The position numbers were made by a program, and so were the translations under genes. Below, in pieces: positions 1-11,294 of a stretch of DNA of 64,000 bases (the stretch's first letter is position 1; each line of letters starts with the position of its first letter). The DNA is from Closterium sp. NIES-65 (Eukaryota > Streptophyta > Zygnematophyceae > Desmidiales > Closteriaceae). Under the pieces are notes generated by a model. That model was not told where the DNA came from and ran no database searches. It saw only the letters and a list, made by a program, of their open reading frames with translations. The DNA lies in contig CANXME010002568.1 of NCBI GenBank assembly GCA_948144175.1, positions 1,487,001 through 1,551,000 on the forward strand. Direction: 5' to 3'.

Positions 1-1670
1 GTCCGGCCTCGTCACACGACTGCGAGTCCACGTTCCCCACCTTGTCGGCTGCCACTGCATTGCGCATCGGTACGTGTGTTTTGCCTGCGAAATAGAGTGT
101 CTGGTTAAACGTTATTTTGTGTTTCCAACTTATTCATGAAACGATCTTATTCATTGTTTTTAAGTTTTGCGTGCAGTGAAGCACTTGCTGTGAAGGAGAC
201 TGCCGGTGACGAGCGGTTCAAAGACTTTGGGATGGTAGACAAGGCCATCCGTGCAGTTGGCGAGATCGTGGGGAGATCCACGCCATGGTACGAGAGGTTC
301 AAAGAGCTCCAACTCGTGATCCACAGCACCAACCTCGAGCATCAGGGACTGTTCGACGTGCGCTGGCTCTCCCGTGCTGACGCTGTCAACCGTCTTGTCA
401 AAATTCTGGGGTCGGCAATCGTGCTTTTCCTGGAGTACAATCACAAGATCGCCGCGGTTGTGAAGACCCTGAAATTTCATTTTTGTCTGTACTTCCTGGC
501 AGACATTTTGGGGGAGTTAAACTCCCTGAATCGTTTCTTCCAACGACGCAAGGTAAATGAGGCCAAAAAGGCTTGTTGATACACACGTTTAACCGTGTTC
601 ATTATTATTTTTAACGCAGAGACTAACAAAAAAAAATACCCCGTGTCGACCCGGCAGGTGGAGGTGACGCAAGTCACAGAGGAGGTCGACCGTGTGGTCT
701 CCCTCATCGAGCACCGCTACATCGACTACGAGGGTGCTTTCGGGGCGGGTCTGAGCACCCACTTGTCTCCATTCATGGCACGTCTCAAGAACGGGGACAA
801 CAAGGTGAAGGTGGACGGTGTGGACGCTAGCGGCCGACCCGTTAGGCACACCTTCGAGCTCAACGAGTTGCCGGACAAAAAGCACAAGTTCGGCGGGTCC
901 CTGGCAGATTGCGTGAAGATGGGCAAGGCGTTCGCCCGTGAGGTAGTGTACAACCTGAAGCACCGCATGCGAGATCTTCGTCGAATGGGCGGCATGAAAC
1001 TGTTCAGGGTGGACAAGTGGCCATCGAATCCGGACACGCGTGCGAGACGATGTGCCACATGGCTCCGTGAGAACTCACAACTCTTCAGCCACCAGCTGCC
1101 AGGTATTTGGACATCAAATTTCGATCTTTTTTGTTTTTTTTTTCCTAAAATGCCTGTCGTAAATGTCTAACGAAAGTTCCCGTTCAAAGAAATGCCTCTG
1201 CTGTTCGTACTGTGTTGGCAGGATTCGACCTGCGGGCAGCCGAACTAGAACTGAAAACTTTCTGCCACATCATGAAGACGCACCACGAGGACGAGGACTT
1301 TTACCAGGCGCTGACGAACATGCTGAGGTCACGCGATTGGCCGCGAAGTTACCCCAACATCATGACCCTGTGGCAGGCGTTGGCCGTCCTGCCACTCAGC
1401 ACTGTCGAATGCGAGCGTGGATTTTCACGCCAGAACATCATCAAGAGCTGGCAGCGCACGACTCTCAACGACACGCGGCTCACTGAACTCATGAGCATCC
1501 ACATGCTCGACTACAACGTGGAGTGGCCAGATGTCGTGGACATCTGGCGCAAGCACAAGAAGAGGCGGCCGACAAAATCCCCAGCACCCTTCCAACCAGC
1601 GGCTGACAGGAAGAAGCCTGAGTCCAGTGCGGACGACGAGGAAGAGGCTGACGTGGCAGAGTTTGATTGA
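1..1670 (+). CDS. hAT-family transposase-like protein, 3' part (runs off the left edge)
   Basis: Four exons can be read: before the edge to 69, 177-552, 658-1102 and 1222-1670 (TGA). All three introns are GT-AG and about 105-120 bp, and the phases agree at each junction. The joined protein shows a C-x-C...AHREALAV stretch typical of the zinc-finger-862/hAT-like group, then a RWLSR...AVNRLVK block, and at the C-terminus the hAT dimerisation motif (LPLSTVECERGFSRQN, about 1395-1440). hAT transposases are DDE enzymes that move DNA transposons; many genomes also carry domesticated relatives. The acidic tail (DDEEEADVAEFD) is clean and there is no stop or frameshift in what is visible, so it may be an intact or domesticated gene. 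The N-terminal BED finger would lie outside the window. No terminal inverted repeat was found on the right side. Confidence 0.8.
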
Positions 1671-2604
1671 GCGGTAGTAGTAGGATAGGATAGGACATTG
1701 TGTACATCGTGTGTAAGAATTATACTTGTAACATTTTTAACTATGCAACAGCACAAAAACAAACGCGTACACACACAACAGGGTAAACGAAAAAAGTATT
1801 CTGAGGTGCCAGGGTTTTTAAACGGAAAGCCTGTGTTACACTGACATTTAAGAGGAAGGCTCGCCAAACACTCTGAATTTCAGAGTACAGCCAAAAACGC
1901 CTCTGGAAACCAGTGTACTCTAAAACGAAAAAAAACCCCTGCCTGGGACTGAGGTTTGGAAAGTGTCGAAGCGGAGGCCCGGAGCGCAGGTTACCAGCCG
2001 AGCCGTAAGGTCGGGGTGCGATGTGCGAAGATGGCGGGATGATTTTCGATGCGAGGATTGCGAGTGGTAACGGTGCTGACTGAGGTGCTACAGTGATGTA
2101 CGCGTTGAGCAGGGATGCGAAGTAAGGAAAAGGGATTTTCCTTACAGTATCATAAGATACCCAATTTTTTTGATGTGCTGGTTTATAGCTGGAGTATACT
2201 CGTTTCAAGTTCATGGCATGTTGTGGCACTAGCGCAAGCCGCGGCCTGCCGCGTCAAACGATTTCCAAACGCCCAGATTTCGACCAGAGAAGCGGCCAAC
2301 GAACTTCGACAATTGCGCAGGTGTGGGCCCACTGTGGTGTGCGTGACCAAGCAGCACGGCGTAACAGTCGGAAGCGTATTTGCGAGACATCTTGGCGTCG
2401 CAGGTTGGGTTTGTATTACTTCGCAAAAACACATAGTAGTCCAATCTCCCTGTCGTGAAATGTGCCTGCGAAACCTGAGCTAGAGGCGCAAGTCGCGGAT
2501 TTGATCTGGCGGGAACTGATTGTCCAGCCAAAACTAATCACATCCTTTTACACCCCCAAGACGAAAACGCTTTCGAGCCGCGTCCCCTCCCCCCCACCTC
2601 CACA
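1671..2604. other. intergenic, no gene seen
   Basis: There is no convincing coding signal. The short ORFs on both strands lack family features. The right half is the promoter region of the next gene. Confidence 0.5.
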
Positions 2605-2610
2605 TATAAA
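2605..2610 (+). promoter_or_regulatory. TATA box of the glycine-rich protein gene
   Basis: TATAAA sits in ACATATAAAAAC about 155 nt upstream of the predicted ATG at 2763, after a C-rich tract. The position suits a core promoter with a leader of about 120 nt. Confidence 0.5.
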
Positions 2611-2762
2611 AACATGCACTCGTCACTCACATCAGCATCCTCCCCAGTACTCTCACTCGAGCTTCTCGCAATTTGAGCTCTTGCCACTCGCACATTTCCA
2701 CTGTTCTTGAGCTCGTCCCTGCCTAGCACGTGTCCAGTAGCGGCGAGAATCGTTCCTGCACG

Positions 2763-3717
2763 ATGGGCTGCATAATTCGAGTCACGGCGTTGGCTCTTCT
2801 TCTACTCGCGCTTTTAGCGGCGCCGGGGTTCGTAACGCCGGGTGAGTGTCTCACTTTGGTGCACACTCTCCTGTCCTCTAATCACAGTCATTTCCATTTC
2901 GGTTTTCCTCCATTTCATATAAGGCCAATTCGTTTTTTCAACTCCATTTTAACTTGCGCCCTTATCGTGAATTCTATCCAAATCGACATTTACGATATAT
3001 GAACGTGTCTTGTCCATCGGAGCAGGATCCGCGAGGTCCCTCGCTCCGCGCCGCAGTCTTGCTCTTAAAGCCCAATCACTTCTAAAGGCAACAGCAATCA
3101 GACCAGTTTTGATAACTGCTGATTTGGGCGACGGCAATGAAGTTGATTTGGGCGGCAGCAGTGGCGGAGATCTGGGCGGCGACATTGGCGGAGATTTGGG
3201 CAGCGACATTGGCGGAGACTTGGGCGGCGGCGACGGCGGAGACTTGGGCGGCGGCGAAGGCGGAGACTTGGGCGGCGGCGAAGGCGGAGACTTGGGCGGC
3301 GGCGGAGGCGGAGACTTGGGCGGCGGCGGAGGCGGATACTTGGGCGGCGGCGAAGGCGGAGACTTGGGCGGCGGCGGAGGCGGAGACTTGGGCGGCGGCG
3401 GAGGCGGAAACTTGGGCGGCGGCGAAGGCGGAGACTTGGACGGCGGCGATGGCGGAGACTTGGGCGGCGGCGAAGGCGGAGGCTTGGGCGGCAGTGATGG
3501 CGGAGACTTGGGTGGCGGAGATTTTGAGCAGGGCGGTCCTGGCGGCGAGCAGGGCGGTCCTGGCGGCGAGCAGGGCGGTCCTGGCGGCGAGCAGGGCGGT
3601 CCTGGCGGCGAGCAGGGTGGTCCTGGCGGCGAGCAGGGCGGATCTGGCGGGAAGCTGGGCGGACCTGCATCGGAACCTATACCTGTGTGTCAAACAGCAT
3701 GCCATCCAGTGGCTTGA
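2763..3717 (+). CDS. secreted glycine-rich repeat protein
   Basis: Exon 1 is 2763-2841 and exon 2 is 3026-3717, joined by a phase-1 GT-AG intron of 184 bp (GTGAGT donor, GCAG acceptor). The sum is 771 nt, or 256 aa plus stop. Exon 1 encodes almost exactly a signal peptide (MGC, then a run rich in Leu and Ala). Exon 2 carries a short spacer, about 15 copies of an 8-residue GGDLGGGE-type unit (24 bp each, about 3155-3520), then six GGPGGEQ-type heptads (21 bp each, about 3532-3650), and ends in a short Cys-containing tail (VCQTACHPVA). Secreted glycine-rich proteins in plants are usually cell-wall or extracellular-matrix components; that role is inferred here. The first ATG giving a signal peptide was chosen. 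The second glycine-rich gene at 8697 shares the heptad. Confidence 0.75.
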
Positions 3718-3970
3718 TGTTTGATAGGCATCGCTGGGGAAGTTTTCGCGATGCCTGGGACTGGCGTGTTGCAATACACACTTACAGCGTGTCACCTGCA
3801 GGTTGATTTCAACATCCCATGCGGCATCATTCCCAACCCCAGGTTTCGCTCCACAATCGAACTCGCCATTTCCCAAAGCGCGCAAGTACTGTACAAAGCC
3901 AATTGCGGAAAAGGGTTCGGTACTCTTTTTTTCCGGGTTAAGAGTTTCGGGTTGATGCAAAACATTTGTG

Positions 3971-3976
3971 AATAAA
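3971..3976 (+). promoter_or_regulatory. polyadenylation signal AATAAA
   Basis: A canonical AATAAA lies 254 nt downstream of the glycine-rich protein stop codon, on the same strand, in an AT-richer stretch suited to a 3' UTR end. Confidence 0.4.
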
Positions 3977-4853
3977 TCGAAGCGGGACTGTTCGCAATCA
4001 AGTGACTCTACATTTTTCTAATATAAGCCTACGAAACAGTTTGAGAATTGAAATGGTGAATCATTGTTTTCGTACATAAACTCAAGCTAGCTTACAACGG
4101 ATCGTTTCGCGGCCGAGGCGGCGGTACTGTAGCTTTGTGGTTACCGAATGGTTGTTACAGTTTTCCATTTATTATGTTACATTTGTAACCGTATTAACAT
4201 TAGTCACCGTGGTTACCAAGAGTTCGAACAATTTATTTATTTCTTCATTACAGCAATCCGTACAAACTAATAATTGTCCTGGGGACGTAAACTGGGCCAG
4301 TTTCAATTACGAATTTAGCAACAGCAGCATTAAATAGAACCTGCACCACGACCAATACAGCAATTTGGACATACACGGCACGATAAATCCAAATTTTAAA
4401 TAATTGACGTCAACTCAACGAGCAGAAAACCAGCATTACATCACTATTGCGACCTAAAACAGGTACGTCCACGATCATGCATATTAGCAAGACTCCGGTC
4501 AAAACTCACTAATAGCAAACACACAGAGCGACAACCACCTGCCGTGCGGATCGCCGGGAATTCCGCAACCTTCAAAAAGAACACAGTTAGAAGAAAACAG
4601 CCTCACCACGGGTTGAGAAGCCTATGAAGACTCTTGTCATACGATTCCTGCGCAGTAAAGAGAGACAGAACACAAGCAAAGCGAGAAAACATTACGTCGC
4701 GCGGGCGCATTATGTAGGTTGGAAAATCAGTATAACACCGTGCAGAACTGCGCGACAACAAGGGAAACATTTTAGTGGTGAATGCATTTGAGTAAGACGC
4801 ACAAGTGCTGAACATACACAAAAAGCGAACGCAAAACAATGAATATGCACCAG
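3977..4853. other. intergenic, AT-rich
   Basis: No gene was recognised. The stretch is AT-rich with many stops in all frames. Confidence 0.4.
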
Positions 4854-5061
4854 AGAGTATCCTGGTAACGGCAAGGGGAAGGGCAGAAACCGAAAGGAAG
4901 GCGGCAAGGGAAACGGCGGCGGAAGAGACAACAGGAAGGGCGGAAGCGGAAAGGGCGGCGGGATCGGTGGCGGAATTCTGGGAGCGCTGACTGGCGGAAA
5001 CTCGACGAGCGGATGGGGCGCGGGAGGCATAGGGCTGCTACGACTGGCACCGCAGCGCTGA
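4854..5061 (+). pseudogene. possible fragment of a third glycine-rich protein gene
   Basis: In one + frame a Gly/Lys/Arg-rich peptide (NGKGKGRNRKEGGKGNGGG...) runs into a hydrophobic glycine tail and stops at 5059-5061. A CAG just before 4854 could be an acceptor. There is no ATG or signal-peptide exon in frame. Composition resembles the Lys-Gly tail of the protein at 8697-10043. It may be a broken copy or simply a low-complexity tract. Confidence 0.3.
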
Positions 5062-5994
5062 CGCTTGTCAAAGCAGAAAAAAGGCCGCAGAAGTGGAAAT
5101 GGCGAGTTATTGGGAGTGAGGGCTGAAGTTTTCTTGACTCGAACTCAGATAAGCAAGAGCCTTGGTGCTCTAGCGGGGTGGTGAGCAGGGCAACTTCGCT
5201 GCTGTGCTGGTTCACCAGGCAAGCTTCAAATTGCGAAGCTTGCAAGGTGACAACGGTTGTGATTCGTCGCCTCGATGGCTCACCCGCCGCCACCTCTCAT
5301 ATCGTCAAAGAAGGATGTGCACCAGCTGCGGTGGCAAAAGCGTGAGCAAGGATTGGTTGCAAAGGAAATTGCCGCGACAGCTGTCAAGTGTAGCCTTACA
5401 ACATTTCAGCTACCCAGAGGAGGGTCGCGTGGATATCTCGTCAGTAACAAGCAGAAGAGTCAAGATGTACAATATTGTGTGCTTACATACAGATTACATT
5501 TCAGAAGGTGTCTCACAGACATTCCATATTGAAAGCCACAGAATTGGCTAAGTGTTGGGATTTTTTTTTACGGTGTTTTTTTAATGCTCATTATTTATTT
5601 ATGTATCCTTTACCATACTACAATCGAAAACTTTGCAAAACAACACTTTTAAGAGTGGTTTGTGGCTCCAAATGCCCGCCTATTCAATACCTTTCAAGGG
5701 TGGTAACCACTTGGTGTGTGGTCCAAAACATCATTTTGATGGCTCTACCGTTTCTCTTGGACCTCCTCTACTGTTCTGGAATGGAAAGTTTTTTTGGTGA
5801 AATTCGGTGAAACCAACATATCAAGCTATACCAACAAAGCTCCTAGCACTTGACAACTCATTCTCTGGCTATCATTAACATGTGTTAATTTCAAGGATGT
5901 TAATTTGGGGTTCAGAACTATGTGCTGCGTCTATGACCTACTATGGTGGCAGTCTTCATCCATATGTTTGGTTGTTTCACTACCGTGCATGATA
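5062..5994. other. intergenic, no gene seen
   Basis: This stretch is mixed-composition DNA with no recognisable coding or RNA gene. Similarity to the 181-bp satellite begins only near 5995. Confidence 0.4.
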
Positions 5995-8398
5995 TTTCGA
6001 CGAAATTGCATGTTTTTACGACAAACAAGCGTCACGTGCTGTGTAGTTGTGCGAATGAACTCAAACCAGTTCCTATGGCTAGTGAAATGGATAAACTAGG
6101 GAAATGTGTGAAGAAATAGTGCTAAAAACAACATATAGACGATGAAACAGTGACATGTTGCGTACTGGCCTATCCTTGCACAGATTCCGGCCATCAAACG
6201 TGCAAACAAGCGTCACGTGCTGCGTAGTTGTGCGAATGAACTCAAACCAGTTCCTGTGGCTAGGGAAATGGATAACCTAGGGAACTATGTGAAGAAATAG
6301 GGCTAAAAACAACATATAGGCGACGAAACGGTAGCATGTTGCGTACTGGCCTATCCTTGCACAGATTCAGGCCATCAAACGTGCAAACAAGCGTCACGTG
6401 CTGCGTAGTTGTGCGAATGAACTCAAACCAGTTCCTGTGGCTAGGGAAATGGATAAACTAGGGAACAGTGTGAAGAAATGGGGGTGGAACCATCACCCAG
6501 ACGGTGAAACGGTGACATGTGGCGCACGGGCCTGTCTTTGCACAGTTCCCTGGCATCGTACGCACAAACAAGCGTCACGAGCTGCGTAGCTGGTCGAACG
6601 ATGCGAAACAACTTCCTTTGGCCTTGTAATAGGTCCTTTTAGGAAACAGTGTGAAGAAACGGGGGTGGAACCATCAACCAGACGACGAAACGGTGACATG
6701 TTGCGTACTGGCCTATCCTTGCACAGTTCCAGGCCATCAAACGCACAAACAAGCGTCACGTGCTGCGTAGTTGTGCGAATGAACTCAAACAAGTTCCTAT
6801 GGCTTGGTAATTGTTCCTAATAGGGAACAATGCAAAGAAACGGGGGTGGAACCATCATCCAGACGGTGAAACGGTGACATGTTGAGCACGGGCTTGTCTT
6901 TGTACAGTTCCCTGGCATCGTACGCACAAACAAGCGTCACGAGCTACGTAGTTGGGCGAACGATGCGAAACAACTTCCTTTGGCCTTGTAATAGGTCCTT
7001 CTAGGGAACACTGTGAAGAAACGGAGGTGGAACCATCAACCAGACGACAAAACGGTGACATGTTGCGTACTGGCCTATCCTTGCACAGTTCCAGGCCATC
7101 AAACACACAAACTAGCGTCACGTGCTGCGTAGTTGTGCGAATGAACTCAAACAAGTTCCTATGGCTTGGTAATTGGTCCTACTAAGGAACAGTGCAAAGA
7201 AACGGGGGTGGAACCATCACCCAGACGGTGAAACGGTGACATGTGGCGCACGGGCTTGTTTTTGCACAGTTCCCTGGCATCGTACGCACAAACAAGCGTC
7301 ACGAGCTGCGTAGTTGGGCGAACGATGCGAAACAACTTCCTTTGGCCCTGTATTAGGTCCTTCTAGGGAACATTTTGAAGAAACGGGGGTGGAACCATCA
7401 ACCAGACGACGAAACGGTGACATGTTGCGCACGGGCCTGTCTTTGCACAGTTCTCTGGCATCGTACGCACAAACAAGCGTCACGAGCTGCGTAGTTGGGC
7501 GAACGAGGTCAAAAGAGTTCCTATGGCTTGGTAATTGGTCCTACTAGGGAACAGTGCAAAGAAACGGGGGTGGAACCATCACCCAGACGGTGAAACGGTG
7601 ACATGTGGCGCACGGGCCTGTCTTTGCACAGTTCCCTGGCATCGTACGCACAAACAAGCGTCACGAGCTGCGTAGTTGGGCGAACGATGCGAAACAACTT
7701 CCTTTGACCTTGTAATAGGTCCTTCTAGGAAACAGTGTGAAGAAACGGGGGTGGAACCATCATCCAGACGGTGAAACGGTGACATGTGGCGCACGGGCCT
7801 GTCTTTGCACAGTTCCCTGGCATCGTACGCACAAACAAGCGTCACGAGCTGCGTAGTTGGGCGAATGATGCGAAACAACTTCCTTTGGCCCTGTATTAGG
7901 TCCTTCTAGGGAACAGTGTGAAGAAACGGGGGTGGAACCATCAACCAGACGACGAAACGGTGACATGTTGCGCACGGGCCTGTCTTTGCACAGTTCCCTG
8001 GCATCGTACGCACAAACAAGCGTCACGAGCTGCGTAGTTGGGCGAACGAGGTCAAACAAGTTCCTATGGCTTGGTAATTGGTCCTACTAGGGAACAGTGC
8101 AAAGAAACGGGGGTGGAACCATCATCCAGACGGTGAAACGGTGACATGTGGCGCACGGGCCTGTCTTTGCACAGTTCCATGGCATCGTACGCACAAACAA
8201 GCGTCACGAGCTGCGTAGTTGGGCGAACGATGCGAAACAACTTCCTTTGGCCTTGTAATAGGTCCTTCTAGATAACAGTGTGAAGAAACGGGGGTGGAAC
8301 CATCAACCAGACGAAGAAACGGTGACATGTTGCGCACAGCCCATCCTCGCACGGATACCAAGCATCCAATGCACGAACAAGCGTCACGAGCTGCGTAG
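5995..8398. repeat. 181-bp tandem satellite, about 14 units
   Basis: The anchor GCGTCACG recurs at 6029, 6210, 6391, 6572, 6753, 6934, 7115, 7296, 7477, 7658, 7839, 8020, 8201 and 8381. Spacing is exactly 181 bp at every step but the last (180). Two unit types largely alternate from 6572 on: one with CATCGTACG and GATGCGAAACAACTT, one with CATCAAACG and GAACTCAAACAAG. This gives a 362-bp higher-order period. The first three units are a more uniform type. The regularly spaced ORFs on both strands are by-products of the period. Confidence 0.95.
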
Positions 8399-8696
8399 AC
8401 CGAAGTAACCTATTGTGTGATTATAAAATGCTAAAAACACAATTATATACAAGAATGATGATACATCGACTACGACCAAACATTTAATAATTTTAGAAAA
8501 CGTGTCAAATAGTTAATAATATAATAAAAGTTTGCATAAAAAGCATTGGCAAGATATTGGCAATGTTCACACTAGCATTGGCAAGATATTTGTTTCACGA
8601 ATATCTCAATATCCACCGAATTATAATACCATGCGGGTTGACAAAAAAATGTAACATTACCAATTTAAGTTTAATAGCACTGTTTGTTACAACTTC

Positions 8697-10043
8697 ATGA
8701 AATATGAAAAGCGCGATGAACAGTTTGTTACCACGAAACCATCCAGCTGGGCCTGCGGAGTTGACTTCAAGTGCCCAGAAACACGCGCACCACTTCGAAA
8801 AACACGCAACACCCTAACAACACTCCCACGAATCATGCGAGCAACATTCTCGCATGATTCCCAACCCCTGAAAGACGAGGAAGATGCAAACAAGATTCGC
8901 GCATGTCACAATCCCCTCCCCCCTGTTTTGCGATGTGGCGGGAAGCAGGGCGGAGCTGGCGGGAAGCAGGGCGGAGCTGGCGGGAAGCAGGGCGGAGCTG
9001 GCGGGAAGCAGGGCGGAGCTGGCGGGAAGCAGGGCGGAGCTGGCGGGAAGCAGGGCGGAGCTGGCGGGAAGCAGGGCGGACCTGGCGGGAAGCAGGGCGG
9101 ACCTGGCGGGAAGCAGGACGGACCTGGCGAGAAGCAGGGGGGTCCTGGCGGGAAGCAGGGGGGTCCTGGCGGGAAGCAGGGGGGTCCTGGCGGGAAGCAG
9201 GGGGGTCCTGGCGGGAAGCAGGAGGGTCCTGGCGGAGAGCAGGATGGTCCTGGCGGCGAGGAGGGGGGACCTGGCGGAGAGCAGGGCGGTCCTGGCGGCG
9301 AGCAGGGGGGATCTGGCGGCGAGCAGGGGGGACCTGGCGGCGAGCAGGGGGGATCTGGCGGCGAGCAGGGGGGATCTGGCGGCGAGCAGGACGGACCTGG
9401 TGGGGAGCAGGGTGGACCTGGCGGAAAAAGTGGAGGCGGAAAGGCCGGAAAGGGCGGAAAGGGAGGGAAGGGCGGAAAGGGGGGTAAGGGGGGTAAGGGG
9501 GGAAAGGATGGATCTGGCGGGAAAAGTGGTCCCGGCGGAAAGAGCGGATCTGGCGGGAAGCAGGGCGGTGCTGGCGGAGAGCAGGGGGGTGCTGGCGGTG
9601 AGCAGGGGGATGCTGGCGGAGAGCAGGGGGGTGCTGGTGGGGAGCAGGGGGGTGCTGGTGGGGAGCAGGGGGGTGCTGGTGGGGAGCAGGGGGGTGCTGG
9701 CGGGGAGCAGGGGGGTGCTGGCGGGGAGCAGGGGGGTGCTGGCGGGGAGCAGGGGGGTGCTGGCGGGGAGCAGGGGGGTGCTGGCGGGGAGCAGGGGGGT
9801 GCTGGCGGGGAGCAGGGGGGTGCTGGCGGGGAGCAGGGGGGTTCAGGCGGGGAGCAGGGGGGTGCTGGCGGAGAGCAGAGTGGATCTGGTGGGACCGCTA
9901 ATCCTCAGCTTGCAGGTAGCAATTCGGGCTCAAAGAGTAATGCCAAGGGTGGCAAGGGGGGACAGGGGGGGAAGGGCGGCAAGGGGGGGAAGGGCGGCAA
10001 GGGCGGAAAAGGGGGGAAGGGTGGCAAGGGAGGAAAGAAGTGA
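8697..10043 (+). CDS. glycine-rich repeat protein with Lys-Gly tail
   Basis: This is an uninterrupted frame of 448 aa. After about 85 residues of ordinary composition come heptads GGKQGGA, GGKQGGP, GGEQGGS and GGEQGGA (21 bp each), broken in the middle by a GGKGGKGGK block near 9430-9510, and ending in a strongly basic GGKGGKGGKK tail. No signal peptide is visible from this ATG, unlike the gene at 2763; a missed upstream exon or a different start is possible. A TATAAAA at 8422-8428 lies about 270 nt upstream. The shared GGxGGEQ heptad and orientation make the two genes likely paralogues. The function is unknown; a structural or wall role is inferred only from composition. The +2 frame is also open because the repeat has no stops. 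Confidence 0.55.
   Translation: MKYEKRDEQFVTTKPSSWACGVDFKCPETRAPLRKTRNTLTTLPRIMRATFSHDSQPLKDEEDANKIRACHNPLPPVLRCGGKQGGAGGKQGGAGGKQGGAGGKQGGAGGKQGGAGGKQGGAGGKQGGPGGKQGGPGGKQDGPGEKQGGPGGKQGGPGGKQGGPGGKQGGPGGKQEGPGGEQDGPGGEEGGPGGEQGGPGGEQGGSGGEQGGPGGEQGGSGGEQGGSGGEQDGPGGEQGGPGGKSGGGKAGKGGKGGKGGKGGKGGKGGKDGSGGKSGPGGKSGSGGKQGGAGGEQGGAGGEQGDAGGEQGGAGGEQGGAGGEQGGAGGEQGGAGGEQGGAGGEQGGAGGEQGGAGGEQGGAGGEQGGAGGEQGGAGGEQGGSGGEQGGAGGEQSGSGGTANPQLAGSNSGSKSNAKGGKGGQGGKGGKGGKGGKGGKGGKGGKGGKK
8938..9900 (+). repeat. 21-bp minisatellite encoding Gly-rich heptads
   Basis: Units of the form GGCGGGAAGCAGGGCGGAGCT repeat head to tail with substitutions falling in blocks (AAGCAG to GAGCAG; GGAGCT to GGTCCT to GGTGCT). 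Runs of identical adjacent units point to recent unequal exchange. The period is a multiple of three, so length changes keep the frame. Confidence 0.9.
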
Positions 10044-10181
10044 AGGGGTTGTTATGCCACGAGTGAGTATCTGTTAGATGCCCTTTCGAAATGTGCCCTA
10101 GACTAGATTTGTTGTACGGTATTCCACTAGACTAGAAGTCCATATGTTGTAACTTAACCAAGAAAACTTTCTGATTCAACA

Positions 10182-10293
10182 CCTATCAAGAAAACCTCCT
10201 ATCAAGCTCTCACTGGAAAATTCCCTAAACCCGAAATCTCTCGCTACTTTACCAGGCAAAAGGCACAATCTTGATAGGAGGTTTCTTGATAGG
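10182..10293. repeat. near-perfect inverted repeat (hairpin)
   Basis: The left arm (10182-10206) and right arm (10270-10293) match over 24 of 25 positions, with one T missing in a T run. The loop is about 63 nt. Each arm itself holds two copies of CTATCAAG. It lies about 140 nt past the stop of the glycine-rich gene, so it could be in its 3' UTR, a foldback MITE remnant, or a small-RNA precursor. Confidence 0.7.
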
Positions 10294-11294
10294 AGGCCGT
10301 AGGAATACGCCCTAATGGCCCGTTGAATTTGATTCCAGGCAGCTCGCTTAGTAGTAGATTGCTTTAACCGCGATTGCGTGTAAAACCCTTCAACATGTCT
10401 CGTATGATTGCTTTATCTAGTATTAGGGCCGTAAAGCAGCGCATTACGCAATGGAGCAATTACTGCGTTCATAGGTGAGCTCACTATCAAATACCCACTA
10501 CCATGTATTACAAACATTTAGTACTTTGCTTTCGTTTACAAGGCCTAAACACAGGTAGGCAGGCGTGTGCCACCCTTCTGGCACTCTTTGATAGAATGAA
10601 GAAGTACCCCGCATAACATGACTCCAACCCTCTCGTGCCGTTCACGCTCGAGCACTCTGGCGCACCTCAAACCCGAGCGACCACCAAATACGGAGCAAAT
10701 GCCACAGTTGCCTTTATAGACCTCGAGCAAATGCCACGGGGTTGGACCTTGAGCAAATGCCCTGGCTGCTGTTGCTGAGATGAGTGCGGAGGAGGTGTCT
10801 AGGTTGTTCGTAACTTGCGGCAATAGTATCACAGGTCCACAAACTGGTGAATTACATACAGTTGATCCAAAGTTAACAAAAACTGTGTATTGCTACATAC
10901 ATCAGCTATGCTATCAATCACCTATTCATATTGGCTACCCACAAGGAGACGGGACTGCTTATATCGAGGATAAGGACTGTCCCCTCCATACGGCTTGTCC
11001 CCCCACAGCTGTGCACACGTCAGTACACCAGTGCCCATGTTCATATCAGGTTTGTACAAGTACACAATATTTGGGAAAGGGGGTCGGACCAAGGGGCAGG
11101 GGGGGTGGAGGTGAGGGGAAGGGCTAGAGCAGGAGGGATACCTACGGTACCTAGTAGTTATGGCTTAGAAGGCAACAAATCATCACTTTCTGGTTGGCAC
11201 ACCCCATGGGCCACAAGGCCTCTGTGCTGGCACACCCTGATTGCCATAACCTCTGCCAAGAATCACAGTGAGGGGCAGGGGAAGACGGATGGCC
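10294..11294. other. intergenic, no gene seen
   Basis: No coding signal was recognised. There is a G-rich tract near 11090-11120. Confidence 0.4.

Noticed and set aside
3082..3960. Minus-strand Ala/Gln/Val repeat frame of 292 aa
   Set aside because: Shadow of the Gly-rich gene; the plus strand has signal peptide, intron and stop in good order.
6398..8361. Many 60-100 aa frames on both strands at regular spacing
   Set aside because: They recur with the 181-bp satellite period and share no family features.
8884..10077. Second + frame (SRAELAG/SRGVLAG repeats)
   Set aside because: The repeat unit lacks stops in all + frames. The GGxGGEQ frame matches the repeat of the gene at 2763.
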